This document shows, one piece after another, positions 33,857 to 47,176 of a DNA stretch of 64,000 nt. Numbering within the stretch: position 1 is the first letter of the stretch; every line of letters begins with the position of its first letter. The stretch is taken from the NCBI GenBank assembly GCA_029204225.1, contig CM055095.1:51222841-51286840 (forward strand), written 5' to 3'. The stretch is from Diphasiastrum complanatum. Lineage: Eukaryota > Streptophyta > Lycopodiopsida > Lycopodiales > Lycopodiaceae. A program made the position numbers and the translations under genes. The notes under the pieces are model-generated. The model was not told the DNA's origin, ran no database searches, and worked only from the letters and a program-made list of their open reading frames with translations.

Positions 33857-34620
33857 GAATAAATCTCTTTCATCCTCCTCCGCCTCCTCATGTGCAAGGT
33901 TTCCTTGTTTGTCCTCCTCCTCTTGTGCTCTTTGCCTCTTTTAGCATTTGAATGCATAATGCCCCTTCTTTCCACAAGAGAAGCATTTTTGCTTTGACTT
34001 GTCCTTTTCTTTTGAACTTGATGCTTGATCCTCCTCCTTGGAATCCTTTGCCTTGAATGAGAATTTGCCTTCTCATCTCCATCTTGCAATGATAAGGAAC
34101 TCATCCTAGATTTTGCATGGAGCATCCTACACTCTTCAACCACTAGCACACTATGGAGCTTATCAATTGATGGAAAAGTGTCTTGGATGGCAAAACTTTG
34201 AACCAAATTGAAAAATTCATCTCCTAAGCCATTGAGGATCACTTGTACAAGCTCACCATCTAGAATCTTCTCTCCAATAGAAACTAATTCTGTGTTGAGA
34301 GACTTGATCCTAAGCACATATTCTTGTGTACTTTCAGTACTTCTTTTTATACTTTGTAAGATTTGGTTTCTTAGCATAAGTACTCTTGAAGTGTTGTTGG
34401 ATTCATATATAGCTTTTAAAGGATCCCAAGATTCCTTGGCCAATGTGCAAGAGGCTACCTCCTTCAAGAGGTCATCACTAACATTCATTTTGATGCTATG
34501 AAGTGCTAGTCTTGCCTTCTTCTTGTATCTAACCAATTCTTGTCCTCCAAGAGGCTCATCCTCTTCTTCTAGGACAATATCAAAGAGGCCTTGGAGCACT
34601 AAGAGTGACTCCATCCTCAC
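33853..34620 (-). pseudogene. copia C gag
   Basis: A 255-residue frame with the copia gag (UBN2-type) pattern: ARLALHSIKMNVSDDLL, AKESWDPLKAIYE, LRNQILQSIKRSTESTQEY, ILNGLGDEFFNLVQSF. A zinc knuckle KCFSCGKKGHYAFKC is present in another frame at about 33945-33990, so at least one frameshift lies between. Gag forms the element particle. The true start may lie upstream of 34620. Confidence 0.85.
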
Positions 34621-35457
34621 TTTCCATATTCAGTAGCTTGTAGAATTCAACCTCTCACTAGATCCAAGAAGGAATCTACCAATGGTTCCCATATCCCTAA
34701 TGACTTGTACTAATGATGTACTTGTTGGCCCTCCCTAAGCTCTTTTCCAAAATTTTCCTCACTAGCAACTCACTTGATGTTCACAAAGACACAAGTGACA
34801 AGATCCCCTTGATCTTGATTCACAAGAACTTTTAGGAAGGATTCTACAAAACAATGCTCAAGAAGATTGAAATTGATTTGATCCTAGAAACTCAAAGGTT
34901 TCACTTTGTCTTGAGTACCTCAAATTTGACTTCTAGCCCTATACTTGGACTTCTAGTCACATTTCTTAAACTCCCTCACAAAGATGAAATGAAGATTAGT
35001 TGAGATTCTATCAAAGACTTACCAAATCCTATCAATTTTCACCATTTTTGGACAAAAACATGGCTAAATCTCACTCACACTTCTTGATGGTTTTACAAGA
35101 CCTGTAAATCACTTGAATAGAACTTTTTCTCAGCCTAGATTAATTAGATCTCATGACATAAAGTCAAATCTAATCAATGGCACTTGATCTTGGTAGCTTT
35201 TCCTAGGATTAGCACCAAAAAACCACATCAAGATGCAATAGAATTCATTTTTATGGATCAAATGTACATCGAGAATTAAATGCAGGTTTAGAGATGCTCA
35301 CACGTGTGGAAAGTACATATTTTTACCCTCACCAAGTTTGGGATCACATCCCCTCCTCAAAGTATAGTTTCAAACTCGCCATCTCAATTCTAGTTTTTCG
35401 CACCAAAACTTGCTAAAAATGGATTTGTATTTGATCAATCAATAGCCTCTTGTACTT

Positions 35458-35470
35458 GGCTTTGATACCA
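35458..35470 (-). other. copia C primer binding site
   Basis: TGGTATCAAAGCC on the - strand directly follows the LTR end. It resembles the initiator Met tRNA PBS with one change. Confidence 0.75.
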
Positions 35471-35903
35471 TGTGAAGGTATAATACTTTAGGACCCTAAA
35501 TGGATCTACACAAGATCCACAAGAGTGATTGGGCTTTTGCTAATCAATCTATTGCAGAAACTAGACACACAAATTGATCTTGAATATCAATTTGACACTT
35601 AACAATCAAGAACAATCATAAAGCATTGATCAAATGATGAAATCTGAGTCCACACGTGTGAACCACAGGCTGTAGTACAGACTGCAAACAGAGAATGAAG
35701 TACAAATTTCTCTGATTGCATTTGGATCATAAAAACTCAATGTACATAGTGGAGTAGCTCGAGATTGCCAATGAGCTCCAAAAAAAATCTATCTTCTTAC
35801 TATGGGAGGATGGAATACATAGCAAAAGTCACTTCCTTTGTAAAGTTAGGTGAATTTTCAAAATTTAATAAGGAAGTTAACTTGGCTTTCTTGCCCTGAT
35901 TTT
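35471..35903 (-). repeat. 5' LTR of copia C (truncated)
   Basis: Shares TAGGACCCTAAATGGATC and about 400 further bp with 31685-32100, then similarity ends at about 35903, where an unrelated TGTTGGATTATTC begins. About 245 bp of LTR are missing. Confidence 0.8.
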
Positions 35904-36048
35904 GTTGGATTATTCTCCTGATTATCGACTAATCGTTTTTAATCTTCATCCACTACATTATCCAACTCTGCAGTTTTATGCATGTTTCTACACAGTTTGC
36001 AGAAATACTCGGGAATCGCTCAATTTCTAGGAAGTACTAACTGGATAA

Positions 36049-36570
36049 ATGCGATACAAAAATGTGATAAATTGTGATTCTCTATTTAATAGCATGCCAT
36101 TAATTCATGTGTGGAATGTCTATCTACTTGCTCTCGGATTTTATGCAAATAGGATTGGACAATTCATCCATTTGTTGGATGATGGTGTTTTTACATGTTG
36201 TGAGACAATTTATAAACACATTGTGAGAATAAGAGAATCATCCTCCAAAGACACTTATATCCATAATGATGTATTTAGCCTCACTAGATCTGAGATTAGA
36301 ATGGAATCCAAGCATAAAGATATGATGCAAAATCTTTTTTATTTTAGAATGCATAGTCTTGCCAATTTTGATGTGTCTGATTCTCAAGATCTTGCTAACA
36401 TGATGATGGATCTTTGTGATCCGTATGAGTCAAGAAGGACTCTTGATTTTCTCATGGAGTTGCAGCTATTTTCAAGGAGGAGAAGCTTTGAGATCAATCA
36501 TACCCTTCAAGAATGGAAGAAATCAATGGTGAAAGTGCTCAAATGGTGGAAAGCTCTTCTTGGTGCTTAG
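36049..36570 (+). CDS. unrecognised 173-residue protein
   Basis: ATG 36049 follows an in-frame TAA directly, and the frame ends with TAG after KVLKWWKALLGA. Composition is normal for a soluble protein, with Cys-Cys, many charged residues, an Arg-rich patch (LQLFSRRRSFE) and probable amphipathic helices. No catalytic motif, signal peptide or membrane segment is visible. There is a possible splice acceptor TTTGCAG at about 35996-36002. It lies just beyond the truncated copia C LTR. It may be a captured gene fragment, one exon of a host gene, or chance; the length in AT-rich sequence favours something real. Confidence 0.45.
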   Translation: MRYKNVINCDSLFNSMPLIHVWNVYLLALGFYANRIGQFIHLLDDGVFTCCETIYKHIVRIRESSSKDTYIHNDVFSLTRSEIRMESKHKDMMQNLFYFRMHSLANFDVSDSQDLANMMMDLCDPYESRRTLDFLMELQLFSRRRSFEINHTLQEWKKSMVKVLKWWKALLGA

Positions 36571-39500
36571 AAATGGTTCTCAATCAAGGAAGCCTTGTCA
36601 TGGCTACGGTGATCTTGCTGTAATTTCAGGTTTCTTGGCTGGTTTTCCCATCAAATTAATGCCAAAGGATCTACTTGAGAAGCTACTTTTAGCTACTTAA
36701 GTTTTGGAAACTCACTTTTTTGACAACACACCCTAGTTGAGCATAAAAATGGGTCACCTCATATTAGCATTTATTCTGGCCAAATATAAAGTGAAAAACT
36801 TGGATGTCTATCTTTTAATTGAGAAATTGGAATAGATTTGGAAGGACATCCAAAGTCATGACATCTTGCATCCACCCTAGGAAATAATTTTTCTGCTGTG
36901 TGCCATTGTAATGTAGCCAATGCATGACTATGCCCTCTGAAAACTCCAACCTTGAGGATGCATCAATACCAATGTCAGTCAAATGTTTAAGGAACAAAGG
37001 CAAGTACTAATTGACATCCATTTCAATATGGGTTTTGAAGAAATATAACTTATGCCTTCTTTAGAGCTCAATATAGCAATATCCTGAAAGTATTTCAATT
37101 GACATCAATGTAATGCTTCAAATCTTAAGAAAATGGATTATCTAGGTGTGACATGCAAGAAAAAGAGTAAATATTTTTACTACTATTTATTATTGTTTGG
37201 CATGTCAAATTGCATATTTTGACAGACCAATTTTGAAAATTTACTTTTTATAAAGAAAACTTATGTTGTTATTCAGTCAAATGAGAGCCTTTTTTGTGTT
37301 ATACAATGAAGGAGAGTTTGAATATATACCTTACACATATGGCTAAGACTCTCTTTCCTTTTAGTGAAGTATGATGTTTGGACATATATGAGGCATTCAA
37401 CTTTTTTGAGCTTTTCTTGAAGGGTGTTGGACTTTGATGTTGTCATGTGAATACATATACTTATTTTTTTATTGGTTATGAACATCAAGCCTAGCTATTT
37501 AATTATATCCTTATTGTGAGCTTTGTCTTTTCATGAGTAACACACTTGTCCCCTATGAATATAACTATGAATGCACGCACATAGCAATACATTATTCTCT
37601 ACAAAAGAAAAAACAAGATTTGACATCAATTTTTTAATCACAATAAGTTGTTTGATGAAGAAGTTGTCATACACGATCTATATATGTTAAGAATGAGCAA
37701 TTTTCACATTATTGTGTACTAGTTTTTAAATTATAATTCAAAATACAGGTCTTTCAAGTGAATACTCAATCTTCTTATGTGATGAAAAAGATCTATGTCT
37801 TATTAATCTTAACAAGATGATAGTTCTATTTATGTGTAGCATGACACACAAACATTATGTAGTTGAATGCAATATGATGCACTTGTTTTAATCTATTATA
37901 CTTGATAACATCTTCTTATTTGCTTTAACATTCAAAACAATATGTCATCAGGCTATGCCCACTTTGGATTTTATAATATTTTGTAGTGGTACTTAAAGTA
38001 GATTTTAAACTTTGATCAAACCTTCAACTGTTGATAATACTGACCTTTTTCCTCTCAATATCATAAACGTATCAATCTCTTGGGACATGTTTTATATGTT
38101 ATCCTTCTACGATATATGTGTTCCAACCATTACCATCATATTTTCTAGATTGATTTTGTGAAGGAAAACTTGTATGCTTTAAGATGACACTACATTCTGT
38201 TACTCCAACTTATTTGTGCAAAGAAAGTCATACAAATTACAAATTGTTCCATTTTCAACTTTAAAGAGTTCAAGAAATGAGCATTCTTTTGATAACATCC
38301 AAGCATTCTTTGACTTTATAAGACAATATAAGCAAATTAAATTTATACATGAAAAATCAAATGAAAAATCACAAGAGGCATTGATTTTGCCACTTGACTT
38401 TGAGCTTAAAACCCATTCTTCAAATCAACCAAAATCTGAAATGTACCTTTCATTTTATGACAAAATTTTAAAATGTTGACTTTCCTTGTTCTTAAATAAT
38501 TGGACAAGCTATAGATATATATTAGACATACTTGCTTTTGAAGGAAGAATATTAGTGTAAGGTTGTGTTATTGATGTGATTTAGATGCAACATGTAATAA
38601 CATGTCCATCACATTATTTGTTATTGGACTTAAACAACAATTTCTGTTTGAATCAAATTTTCCATTTAGTCCCATGTTTCCTTTCAAAAGATTCACCATT
38701 CTTCTCCTTCATGTTAATATTGTTGGATCAAAAGCTTGTCATTCTTGAGACTTGCAATGAGATGCTATATTTCCTTATTTTTTACAGTCTACATATTAAA
38801 TGTCCATCCAAACAATCTATGAATCGCTACAAATAAATCACAAAGCTCTAACTTTTCTCAAAATGAAGTTTTGCAAGGGTAAAGGCACGTTGGAAGGGTT
38901 TTACTTTAGCCTTTACCTAGCATAAAATTGTAGGGCAATATTCATACAGGTTTTATGTAGCACTTGTCATCGATGGATTAGTTTATGGGTATAAACCCCT
39001 TCAAGCTCCAAAACCCATGGGCTTTTGATCGTAATGGCCTTCATGCTTCAAAATATGTGAGATTTAATGTAAACAAAAAAGGAAGACAATTATGCCAGTA
39101 AGAATCCTCAAAATGTAGTAGAAGTCTTTGGCCAAGTTTTTTTGAACAAAAGATAGTGCACTTAATGGTGAATGTCTATCATAAGTGTTGAGCATCCAAA
39201 TAAGGACATTTAAGCCATTTTGATTAACAAACTTTAAGACCTCATAGATAATATATGAATGAGTCAAAAGGCGTAATCATTGAACTAAAATGTGGGACAT
39301 ACATCCCCCTATGAAATAAAGGTTATTGACATATAATTCACAATGCAACTTTTTTATATGAATCCTTGTGTGTTGCTTTGTAAAAATCGATTTCAAGAGT
39401 AATATGTGTGAAGTAATAAATATTCCATAATGCAAATGATTTTTTGTGCTAAGCAATGACATTGTAATGATATGAACAAGTGTACACATACACAAGAGAG

Positions 39501-39999
39501 ATCAATGCCTTTTGAAGATAACTTGGTCATGGTGGTAGCCAACATTTTATGAGAGTGAGATATAAAGTAGCAGTATAACAAAAAAAATCATGACAATATT
39601 TGTTTTTTAAAATTGAACACATTAAACAAGAAACAAATAACATGATATTAGAATATATATGACTAGGATCATGCAATTGAAAAGGGATATATTGGTCATG
39701 TCTCTAGAAATGATAAGCTTATTTTTTAGCCAACCATATCATCGATAACAAGCTCCACCCTACACAAAACTACTATAGGAGGGTTGTAAGGTGGTAGAAA
39801 AGATAACAGACGACCGTGTATTTTAGCATAAGAAAAAGGGTATATCGAGGTAGGGGTGTAGGGCCACATAGAGTGAAGGGGGGTGAATGGGTGAGGACAA
39901 CATATAAAATAAAATAATTGAGATCATCCTCTACAATCTCAACCCACCCTTGAAATTTTTATTTTATGTGTACTTTGATATTGAAGGCTTCAAACAAAA
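36571..39999. other. unrecognised AT-rich sequence
   Basis: No supported gene or element. Open frames are short and without motifs. The stretch is strongly AT-rich with many poly-A and poly-T runs. Confidence 0.4.
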
Positions 40000-40236
40000 T
40001 TGTTCCGCTTAGGGCCTGTTGTTGAGGGGCTCGGTACATTTGACAAAGAATTCTTCTGGCATGATGTGCTTGAATGTTATAATGATGTAAAGGTTAATGC
40101 TTTCTGGCAATGTATTAAGGTCATTACTCTTTGGAACATTTGGTTAGATAGGAATAGTAGGAAAAATGGGACTGGTGATTTTGTCATCTCCCCCCTACTC
40201 CTTTTCAAAGAGGCCAATAAACTTTTGCTTCTTTGA
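40000..40236 (+). pseudogene. possible LINE C-terminal fragment
   Basis: The segment FWQCIKVITLWNIWLDRNSRK resembles the region near the C-terminus of plant LINE reverse transcriptases, where W-x-I-W-x-x-R-N is typical. Nothing of RT or endonuclease is visible upstream, so this would be a 5'-truncated copy. Weak but specific-looking. Confidence 0.4.
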
Positions 40237-40743
40237 GCTTTTATTTACCATGTATTTCATAAAAAGTCTATAATCTATGGTCAAATTTCTTCGAGAGAAA
40301 AAAATAAAATCACACAAATATATATAAGCATGTTATTCATTACAATAACGTGAAATCATAAACAAATACACATGTTTTTATAATGAAATTATTGAACTAT
40401 CACCCAAAGAATATGGAGTATAGCGTTTGCAAAATTGCTACTAGACATGGCCATCCAAAATAAATTGACAAGACAACATTGAATAGGGATGTGTAGAAAA
40501 AGAACAAAAGCCAACAAGTAACATAAGGAGACAAACAATAACAAGGAAAGTGTGTTTGGATGTGCAAAAGCAATGGGAGATACTTAGGACCACCTCAAAA
40601 GCAATGATAGAGATAAGTAAAGGTAAAGTCTTGAAGGAAGGCATTTACGCCTCCAAGTTCCCTACCTAAGGGTGGTAAGGTAGGGAACAAGGGAGGTCGT
40701 CAAGTCCCTACATGGGACTGTACTGATGTAAAGAGTTCTACCT
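40237..40743. other. sequence flanking LARD copy 1
   Basis: No gene. It ends with TACCT (40739-40743), the left target duplication of the LARD. An imperfect GGTAGGGAACAAGGGAGG / CCTCCAAGTTCCCTACC inverted pair lies near 40650-40697. Confidence 0.5.
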
Positions 40744-41234
40744 TGTTATGTCCATGACCAGTAAGTAGGATTCAGTATACTCCTAGTCTTGGATACATGA
40801 TACTCCAGTAAATCAAGCTGTTAGTTATGCCACGTCATACTGGATGTGACCCGAAAGTAACTAATATCCTTGTGAGGCCCAGAACACACTAAATGGAGTT
40901 TAGACAAGGTTTGAGACAATGTATGCATGTGTAGAGTTATCAATAGCAATTCTATGAATAGGTGGTCCATGCTTAGGACTCTATTCTAGGTGAATCTATG
41001 TATAGGGAACTTAGGGCTATGCATGGCTATGTGCCCAGGATGCTTATGGCTCCATAAGAAGAGGCCAACTTCGCCCTACTCCTCATTGTGATCATGGATT
41101 CATTGCCTGGGTTTCACTCTACATTCATGCCTCTTGTTCTTTGGCTTGGGGGTGAAGCTTCTAGAGTTGATTGGTTGCTTCTACTTGGTTGGGTGGTTGC
41201 CTTGTAAGCAAGATCTTAGGGAGCTTCCCTTATA
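40744..41234 (+). repeat. 5' LTR of LARD copy 1
   Basis: Starts TGTTATGTCCATGACC and ends CCCTTATA. It is 491 bp because a segment present in the 3' LTR (TACATAGTGTGTTTTCC onward, 38 bp) is missing near 41200. The ends are TG...TA, not the usual TG...CA. Confidence 0.85.
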
Positions 41235-41235
41235 G

Positions 41236-41246
41236 TGATATCAGAG
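41236..41246 (+). other. LARD copy 1 primer binding site
   Basis: TGATATCAGAG, one base from the initiator Met PBS TGGTATCAGAG seen in copy 2 at 48370. Confidence 0.75.
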
Positions 41247-44200
41247 GAAGGCTTACGAAGATTGGAGAACATGGAGAAGGGCTACCTTTCATCGAAATTT
41301 TGGATTGGATCCATGGGAATTCTTTTCCAACGTGGATAGCAAGTGTGCAAGTGGGTGTGTTATCCCAGTTTCATTTTGCATGTTGCTAAGATCCATTACT
41401 CTTGGGATTCTTTGTGGTTTTATGGAGAATTGTCCTCGAAGGCCAATTTGTGATGCTTTTTTGGAGCTTTTTCTTGTGTAGATAAAATCTTTGGTAGATC
41501 TGAATTTTCCAGCAAATGTACTTTCATTTTAGGGTTCATTAATGATGAAATTAATGATGCATGTGGGTTCTCTCCAATGATTTAGGATTCTAGGCTATGT
41601 TTTGGTCAAAATTGCTTGGTTTTTCATGCTTTTTGGCACAAAATAGATAGTAACAACCAAAATCCAGCAAGATCAGATCAATTAGATGGTTGTAATTCTG
41701 TAAATTGGTTTGCATGTTGTAGAGAAAGAGTTGTATGTCATGAATTTCCACTTTATGGTGATGAAAAAAATCGGAAAATAGCCAAAAATCATCATTTTTG
41801 CTTGTTTTTTCATAAAGTTGGATAGTAAGTGGCTGTAAAACACCATGTAGAGCTTGTATAATGGTGGACCAAAGTCTTTTGAAGCTTTCCTGAAGTTAGA
41901 ACCAAGAATTCCAGCAATTGGACTTGTAGGAAGTCAGAAGAGTTAAAAAAATGACCATTTTTGGTGATTTTTGGAGGATAGATCTCTCCAAATCCATAAG
42001 GAGATCATTCTGGAATTAATTGCAGCATGATTAACATTTCTTTTTACCTTCCCATTAAGCTATCAGACCTGTGAATTGATAGCCGGTGGCTTATGCACCA
42101 TCTCCATCAAGTTTGAAGCTATTTTGCTACAAATCAAGAAATCTTCGTTCTCAGCCTATACTGCATCTTAGGATCAATATGAATACTTCATGGAAGTCTA
42201 ATTGATGGTTTAAGACTGTTGTAGCATCAATTTTCAGTTTGGGGAGGTGTTTGCACGTTTTTCTACTACAGATTTCTGGCAGCTCTGATCTCGCATGTGT
42301 GAAGCTTAGGTAGAAGGATGACATGGCAAGCATCTTGTTCACTTGGTCTCCCTCTGTATTGAACTTTACAACACCCAATTTGGTGTCCTGTAGCCAAAGT
42401 TATGATCATTTGAAGTTTTGCAGTTTTGTGAGTAAAATTGACAAAATTTGGAATTGTTCTGATTGCATGCCAGTCATTTCTCTAATTTGTAGTACTATGT
42501 TTGCATGGATTAGTTGCATGTTGATTCTCAGAGTGATTCTGACATGCATGAGGGATTTACAATCAATTTGAGTGGTCATACGCATGTGCTCTGACAGTTG
42601 GATCACAAATCTGTGTTATTGGCTGACAAATTTCGTAAAATTGAAGTTTACGTAAAAAATTCGTAATGACGTTTGTGACTGATGTAGTGTGCTTTGCATG
42701 CCAGTTTGACATTGGATTAGTAACATAAGGAATCGGACAGTGTTTCGATATTTTCGACTCCGATGGCCTTTTATACTAACAGTATTTTTGTTAGAATTTT
42801 TGAATTACGTAAAATAAAACAAATTTTGAGTTTTTCAAAAAAAATCAAAATTTCGGTCATTTTTTCATTATCTATGGAATCAGTTTAGATTAGTGAATTG
42901 ATTAAACTGAGTTTATCAGTTAGAGTTGATCACAGTGTTTTCACTAAGTCTAAATTATTCCCGGATGATAGATAAGATAAAATTGACAGAAGGAACCACA
43001 ATGAATTGCCGACAGTTTTTACTATGTTGTCATTTTTTAGCTTTGGAGTTGGGAACTCCCAGATTGAAAGTTAAAATTTGATTTTTTTTTCTTTTTTGTT
43101 GAATTTCCATTTGATAATTGGAAATCAGTTACTTGTCTGATAGATTTTCTAATCGATGTTGATCGATAGGAATCAGTCAAGTGAACGTTTGTACAAGATA
43201 CTCATTAAATTTGATTAAAATCGTCAAACAATATGAAATAACTAGATTGGATGAGTGGCAATAGTATTCTTTATCTTGTCAGTAAATCTGACAGGATACG
43301 GTTCAAGAATTACTGAAATCCTATGAATGGGATTTCCATTCAAGTAATTTCATGTTTGGATAGGTTTTGTCAATATTAACGGAGTAATGACAAACCAGTC
43401 AATAAAAAAAAACAGTCCAATTATTGGAATTTTTTAAAAATAGGAATTACACAACTGATTTCATTTGCAGTAAAATCCTATTGGTGAATTATATTCAAAA
43501 GATCAGACTAGTACTGTTTCATATACTAGTAAATGATTTTTGATATATCAGATATTCAACCCAGGTATAGGATAGAAATGAAATTGTTTTGGATTTTTTC
43601 CTACAGTAATTAGTTTTTAAACATTTACTAATGTCGTTACGTCTTTTTGGTACCTTAGCAAAAATAGATTTTTAGGGAACTGAAAATTCTAAGGAGGGAA
43701 GAAGAATGGACATCAGTGGTAGTAAGTGTGATCGGGAAATATATTTTGTAGTTAGGATTTTGGTAATCCCTGTAAAGAATTGCTTAATACTGGTTATTAA
43801 TTTCTTGGTTAGAATTCATTCAGATGAATTCGTAACTGATATCTTTGTATTTATTGAGTTATCCGCAGTTTTGGATGTCAATTGTGAGGTTTAGAAGTGG
43901 AATCTGATACGTGGATTACATTGGATATGTTAGTTGACAGAAGCTTGTCCCTAGACTTGATGCATCAGTAGGGTTTCGAAGCTTGTCAATAACCAGAAAG
44001 GTTGATAGTGTAATAGTGAACCATGTTAATTCTTTTGTCTAAGTCACATAATCAGATGTAGACTATGGGTATCCATCTGATAGGCATGCCAGTCATCCAA
44101 ATAAATGGATTCTCCAGTGTTTTGGAAACAAGAGATAATTTCCTATAGTGATTGTAGGACAACTAGATGATCCGTGGATCTCTAGAATATCAGATAAGAC

Positions 44201-47176
44201 GGTTGAGGGTTTTCTGGAAGGAAACGCTGATGGTATGGGACATTAGTAATTTTGGAAAGGAAATTTCAGGACTGTAAAGATCTGATGATCAATGGTGTTT
44301 AGTACCTAGTCGCGATATGGGAAAGAAGAAAACCATTCGATCAAATGTGGGGTATTTTGGAAAATTTTGAGGTTTAATCTAGATCCCAATGTGGTATCTC
44401 ATTATTTACAAAATTAGAGGCCCTCAAATCTATTTCTCGCTTTCTTGATTAATCCTTTACTTCTTAGTAATTTCTCAAATACAGGATATCAGACTGATTT
44501 ATATGATTCTTTCCAGCATGAAGTTATTCTTTTGAAAGACTATTATGTCATATAAATTACTACTTGTAGGAATAGACGTGGAATTCAGATAAATTCTAAG
44601 GTTAAAATGTTTCAATTTCTTAAACCATGGAATATCTCTGTTGCATAAATGGATTTCGATGGAATAGTAGTTTCTATCACTCAGAGTGAAAATATTTGGA
44701 GGAAAATTCCTATGTGTAATAGGGTGAATCCTTTAGTGGAAGCACTTATTACTGACTTTTCTAAGATTTAGATATTTTCATATATCATCTTTCCAGTTAA
44801 CTTTTATGGAAATTTATAATTCCCTTAAAAGGAGGGATGAAGTAGTGGGATAAAATTCTATTTGGGAATCTGTTGGTTGCATAGTTTTTAGAAGAGAACC
44901 AACTACGGCATAGAAATGAGATTTGGTCTGAAAGTAATTTTGGACAAATTCAGAGTAAGATACCTAATTGGAACTTTTCAAAATAAGAGGAATTCTTTAG
45001 GGATTGTGTGGACAATCTGGATCTAAAACAATTTTGGAATTTGAATCATTAACTATAAGTAGTATAGTAAAAGGTCAAAGGTTACTAATTCCATTTTGAT
45101 TGGAATAGAAGTAAGTTTGATCAGAATTTAAGTCAGAGTTTTCTATATTGGATCAACCTAATCTTAGTTTAAGTACTAGGATCAGAGAGGGGTTAATCAG
45201 TGTGAGAAATTATGTAATTAGAGGTAAGTGGGATTGGAAAACTATTTGGAGTGAATTTTATTCGACTCAGAGATTTTTCGGATATGTTATTTACTCATGA
45301 GAAATAGAAAATATTTTGTAGCTGAGTTACAAGATCTCAGTGAGATATGTGAGTAACATATGTGGGTTTTGGAGGAGTCTGCCAGATAAGAATGTGTTTA
45401 TGTAATGGGTCATAGTGAGATTATTCTCATATGTGCACAATTAATCTTGTATGAATCTACTGTGTAATCCTAGTTACTAAGGTTATTTGGGCACTTAACC
45501 TAGTCGGTGAACATAAGCATACGATCAAGTATTGTTTTGATAAATACTTGCAAAGTTAACAAATCTTTGTATAGAAGATTTATGGATTAAGTTATAAATG
45601 ATTTGGGTAAGGATCTAAATGTGGTGTTATACTAGTATAATTGAATTCTTCACCTAGACATTTGAGATTTCTGAATTATTGGCAATTAACTTGAGTAGTT
45701 GATTACTCCAGAGTGAAGCTAATTGGTAACAATCAGTGTGAAGTGGATTCACCGAGAACTGATGGTTTTGAATTATATTGCTTGTAAGACACATGATTAG
45801 TGAATCATTTGGGTTCATCTGTTAAAATTGTGTGCATTGGATATACAATATTCTTGGGATGGAGCATTCCTTAGTTAAGGAATAGACTCAGCTCATTAGT
45901 GATTGTATCCCAGAGAGCTCAAATGGATAACGAATCGTAATGAATCCAAGAATAACAATTGAATTGATATTGAGCAGGACTTTGGGTATCTAGATGTGAT
46001 TCTGGATTGTAATCTAAAGTTTTTGTAGTTGAAGATGATTGTCATTTTGGTATGCGTTCGGTCTTTAATTACCAGTGATTTATAGACCTTGAATCTTGCA
46101 CTTCAGTTTAAGAATTCTGATTGAAGAATATTCCTAAATCCAGTATTTTCTTAGTGGAAAGATTTTGGAATGATTCTTACTTTTCCTGAGTTATGTGGGA
46201 CATATACTCCAGTATCCTGTAAATGATTAAGTATGATTTGGATTTCAAGAAATTATGATTGACGGATAATATGAATCTAAATATTTATGGTTGACAAATC
46301 ATAAATAGATACTTAATTATTGTTAGAGGATTATAAGGAATTGTAATGATTCTTAAGTGTGATGATTATTTCTTGATCTATTATTTGAGTAAGAATTCGA
46401 ATAAGTGTTTTTGAATCTCGCTACTCCGGTGTTAAATTTGAGGACCTATGGATCTCACATATATTCTCACAAGATAAGTTATCTTATTTGTGGAGAATTT
46501 AATTATCTAGTGAATGTTATTCTACTACAGTTATGGTCCGCAGATGCTTGAGTACAGTTCTTAATTTGAATTGGATCTCCAGTTATCTTAGGAGACAGAC
46601 AAGTCTATTAAGATGAATGAAGGCTATTTTTTCATGCATTTGGTGCTAGAAACAAGAGCTTTAACTCAAAAGAGTATTTGGTATACTCAGAGTTGAGTTT
46701 TAATCATTCTATATCTTAATGATTCTCCTAGAGATTCAGTTGAATGAATTATCATATCTTAGAATTTAGATTCTAAGGATATTTGTACTTGAAAGCTTAT
46801 GAATTATCTGTCAAAGTTATGGATAATTTCAGACTGTAATTATAATTATTATATTATTTCTTTAACTTTAATCTCTTAAGTTAGGTTATTTCACCCACTG
46901 TTTCATGTAAATGCTTTACATGAAGGTGATGTTACTAGCTTATGGTGAATATAACCCACTTGGGAAATTTATTGCTTAGTGTACTTTTTCAAACTTGAGT
47001 TGTACTCCAGTGCAGAGATTATCACTTGGAAATAGGTTTATCTCTGAGTACTTGTTTGATATGAAAGTCAGACTAAGGATAATGATTTTCTCGGTTAATA
47101 TTGAAAGTTAAAGGAACTGTAATTCTTTCCTGTTTGGAGAGCTTCTAAGGATAGAAGCAGTTTAAGGAGTGAAGAA

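Larger units (their letters stand above)
31685..35903 (-). mobile_element. Ty1/copia element C, internally deleted, nested in copia B
   Basis: Read on the - strand: partial 5' LTR (35903-35471), PBS (35470-35458), gag, zinc knuckle, protease, a scrap of integrase C-terminus, PPT, 3' LTR (32362-31685). RT, RNase H and the integrase core are missing. The internal domain is only about 3.1 kb. It is a deletion derivative that would need enzymes from a relative. The 5' LTR outer end is lost at about 35903. Confidence 0.85.
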
